Assembly (NCBI GenBank): GCA_014804495.1
Contig: JAAUZS010000087.1
Coordinates: forward strand, 1-7,145
DNA length: 7,145 bases
Direction: 5' to 3'
DNA from: Lachnospiraceae bacterium
GTDB taxonomy: Bacteria > Bacillota > Clostridia > Lachnospirales > Lachnospiraceae
Positions within the stretch are counted from its first letter, which is position 1; each line of letters opens with the position of its first letter. The translations under genes and the position numbers were made by a program. The notes beneath the pieces are model-generated. The model did no database searches. It had not been told where the DNA came from and worked only from the letters and a program-made list of their open reading frames with translations. This document shows positions 6,072 through 7,145 of this stretch, one piece after another.

Positions 6072-6932
6072 TTATACGAATTCGGTTACAAATACCTTCT
6101 GCGCAAGTTTCTGCGCCCTAATCTGTTCTGCTGCCTTTCTAGCGTCTTCCTCCATAGTAAAGATTCCGAAAACAGTAGGTCCGCTTCCGCTCATAAGCGC
6201 ATTTTCCGCTCCTTCGCTCTTCATCAGACTCTTTATTGTATCAATCACAGGATACTCGCGAACTGTAACCGTTTCAAGTACATTACCAAGTCTGTCCGTA
6301 ATCCCTGATAAGCTGCCCGCTTTGATTGCCTCCACCATTCCGTCAATATCCGGATGGTATGACAGGGTATCCGCATGAAGATTTTCATATACAAACTTTG
6401 TAGACACATTAATATCCGGTTTCGCAACTACCAGTATACACTGCGGCGGCATAGGAAGCTTAGTCAGAGTCGCTCCTATTCCTTCCGCCAGAGCAGTTCC
6501 TCCCATAATACAGTACGGAATATCCGCCCCTAACTTAACTCCTATATCCTGAAGCTGCTCTATGGAATACCCAATCCCAAACAGCTCATTCAGCCCCATC
6601 AGCGCAGCCGCGGCATCCGTACTTCCACCCGCCATTCCAGCAGCAATCGGAATCCTCTTTTGCAGAAAAATGTCTACACCCTGTGTAATCCCTACTCTGA
6701 TAAACAGCTGCTTAGCCGCTCGGCATATAAGATTATCCTCTCCGGCAGAAAGCTCTGCATTATCAATTTTTAAGGTAATGCCCTGCTCTGATTTCCTGGT
6801 AAAAGTCAAAGTATCACTGATACCTACAGTCTGCATTACCATTTTTACTTCATGGTAACCGTCTTCTCTGCGGCACAGTACATCCAGACCTAAATTGATT
6901 TTAGCATAAGCCTCTTTTGTCAGTTGTTCCAT
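6072..6932 (-). CDS. ispE: 4-diphosphocytidyl-2-C-methyl-D-erythritol kinase
   Basis: GHMP-family kinase of the MEP pathway. It phosphorylates the 2-hydroxyl of CDP-methylerythritol with ATP, on the way to isopentenyl diphosphate and hence undecaprenyl carriers and quinones. The 286 residues match the family length. Visible motifs are AYAKINLGLDV with the catalytic Lys11, the ATP loop PIAAGMAGGSTDAAAAL (95-111), LGADIPYCIMGG with the catalytic Asp137, and the C-terminal MSGSGPTVFGIF (247-258). The ATG at 6932 places the AYAKINL motif at the usual distance from the N-terminus. The nearest Shine-Dalgarno, AAGGA, is about 12 nt upstream, longer than ideal, so initiation may be moderate. It is the first gene of the operon, with a near-consensus promoter about 95 nt upstream and the GntR-type regulator 13 nt downstream. 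Confidence 0.96.
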   Translation of the reverse strand: MEQLTKEAYAKINLGLDVLCRREDGYHEVKMVMQTVGISDTLTFTRKSEQGITLKIDNAELSAGEDNLICRAAKQLFIRVGITQGVDIFLQKRIPIAAGMAGGSTDAAAALMGLNELFGIGYSIEQLQDIGVKLGADIPYCIMGGTALAEGIGATLTKLPMPPQCILVVAKPDINVSTKFVYENLHADTLSYHPDIDGMVEAIKAGSLSGITDRLGNVLETVTVREYPVIDTIKSLMKSEGAENALMSGSGPTVFGIFTMEEDARKAAEQIRAQKLAQKVFVTEFV

Positions 6933-7016
6933 ATAATCTGTTTTTCCTTATCACATATAATTGCGTTCACTTTATTTAGTAATCTATATAAGATTCGGTT
7001 ATTTATAAATTATTTA

Positions 7017-7042
7017 AGATTGTACTTAATTTTATACAATCT
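7017..7042. promoter_or_regulatory. Inverted repeat over the -10 region: candidate operator
   Basis: AGATTGTA and TACAATCT are perfect 8-bp arms separated by 10 bp, and the spacer contains the -10 box of the ispE promoter. The TTGTA/TACAA half-sites resemble half-sites of several FCD-type GntR regulators, though those are usually closer together. A protein bound here would block RNA polymerase. Repeats of this size are not rare in AT-rich DNA; the position is what makes it notable. Confidence 0.4.
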
Positions 7043-7057
7043 GGAAGAGTTTGTCAA
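7029..7057 (-). promoter_or_regulatory. Sigma-A promoter of the ispE operon
   Basis: Minus strand: a perfect TTGACA -35 box (7057-7052), a 17-bp spacer and a TAAAAT -10 box (7034-7029). Transcription would start near 7022, giving a leader of about 90 nt before the ispE ATG. It is the strongest minus-strand promoter in the window and would drive ispE, the regulator, the membrane protein, murI and DUF1934. Confidence 0.75.
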
Positions 7058-7093
7058 TGTGTAGCGATAAAGTGAGTCTATGCCATTAGAAGC

Positions 7094-7122
7094 TTGATAT
7101 ACTGCAACTGCCTGACTATAAT
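7094..7122 (+). promoter_or_regulatory. Divergent sigma-A promoter reading out of the window
   Basis: TTGATA (7094-7099), 17-bp spacer, perfect TATAAT (7117-7122) on the plus strand. The predicted start is near 7129, and AAAAGGG (7138-7144) near the window end could be part of a ribosome binding site. The gene it serves lies beyond base 7145 and is unknown. Confidence 0.6.
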
Positions 7123-7133
7123 TAAATGATAGT
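7115..7133. repeat. Imperfect palindrome over the divergent -10 box
   Basis: A 19-bp palindrome with 8 of 9 matching pairs (ACTAT at 7115-7119 paired with ATAGT at 7129-7133, one inner mismatch). It covers the -10 box and predicted start of the plus-strand promoter, so it could be an operator. It differs in sequence from the repeat at 7017-7042. Confidence 0.3.
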
Positions 7134-7145
7134 GAATAAAAGGGC

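Overview
The window looks like chromosomal DNA from a low-GC Gram-positive bacterium of the class Clostridia, most likely Lachnospiraceae or a close relative. The evidence is strong AAGGAG-type ribosome binding sites, AT-rich intergenic DNA with sigma-A promoters, a lipobox protein, a PcsB-type coiled-coil exported protein, a clostridial-type AsnRS, and a DUF1934 protein beside glutamate racemase. The family assignment is inference; no rRNA or tRNA is present to confirm it. I see no mobile element, CRISPR array, phage gene or tRNA.

Layout, right to left because most genes are on the minus strand. At 6933-7145 is a divergent promoter region. A near-consensus minus-strand promoter (TTGACA-17-TAAAAT) reads into ispE, and a plus-strand promoter (TTGATA-17-TATAAT) reads out of the window to the right. 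From 6932 down to 3727 runs a probable operon: ispE (isoprenoid precursor synthesis), a GntR/FadR-type (FCD) regulator, a 94-residue membrane protein of unknown function, murI (D-glutamate for peptidoglycan), and a DUF1934 beta-barrel protein. The membrane protein and murI overlap by ATGA. A 39-nt hairpin that buries the ribosome binding site of the membrane protein gene sits between it and the regulator. It is the most interesting signal here, because through coupling it could also set MurI output.

The DUF1934 gene converges with a plus-strand gene (3244-3720) for a 158-residue membrane-anchored protein that I do not recognise; it has a clean promoter of its own. Divergent from that gene, the minus strand carries a lipoprotein with a trigger-factor-like architecture (FKBP-type PPIase plus C-terminal arm domain, no ribosome-binding domain), then asnS, then the first 152 residues of an exported PcsB-like coiled-coil protein that runs off the left edge. 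Between the lipoprotein gene and asnS lies a 70-nt block of two perfect or near-perfect hairpins that resembles a dispersed intergenic repeat. A smaller relative of one arm lies after asnS.

The common theme is the cell envelope: isoprenoid precursors for lipid carriers, D-glutamate, a probable cell-wall hydrolase or activator, and an extracytoplasmic folding factor, with AsnRS as an ordinary translation gene among them. Most of the window is housekeeping. No clearly new multi-gene system is visible; the novelty lies in RNA and DNA structures and in two unrecognised small membrane proteins.
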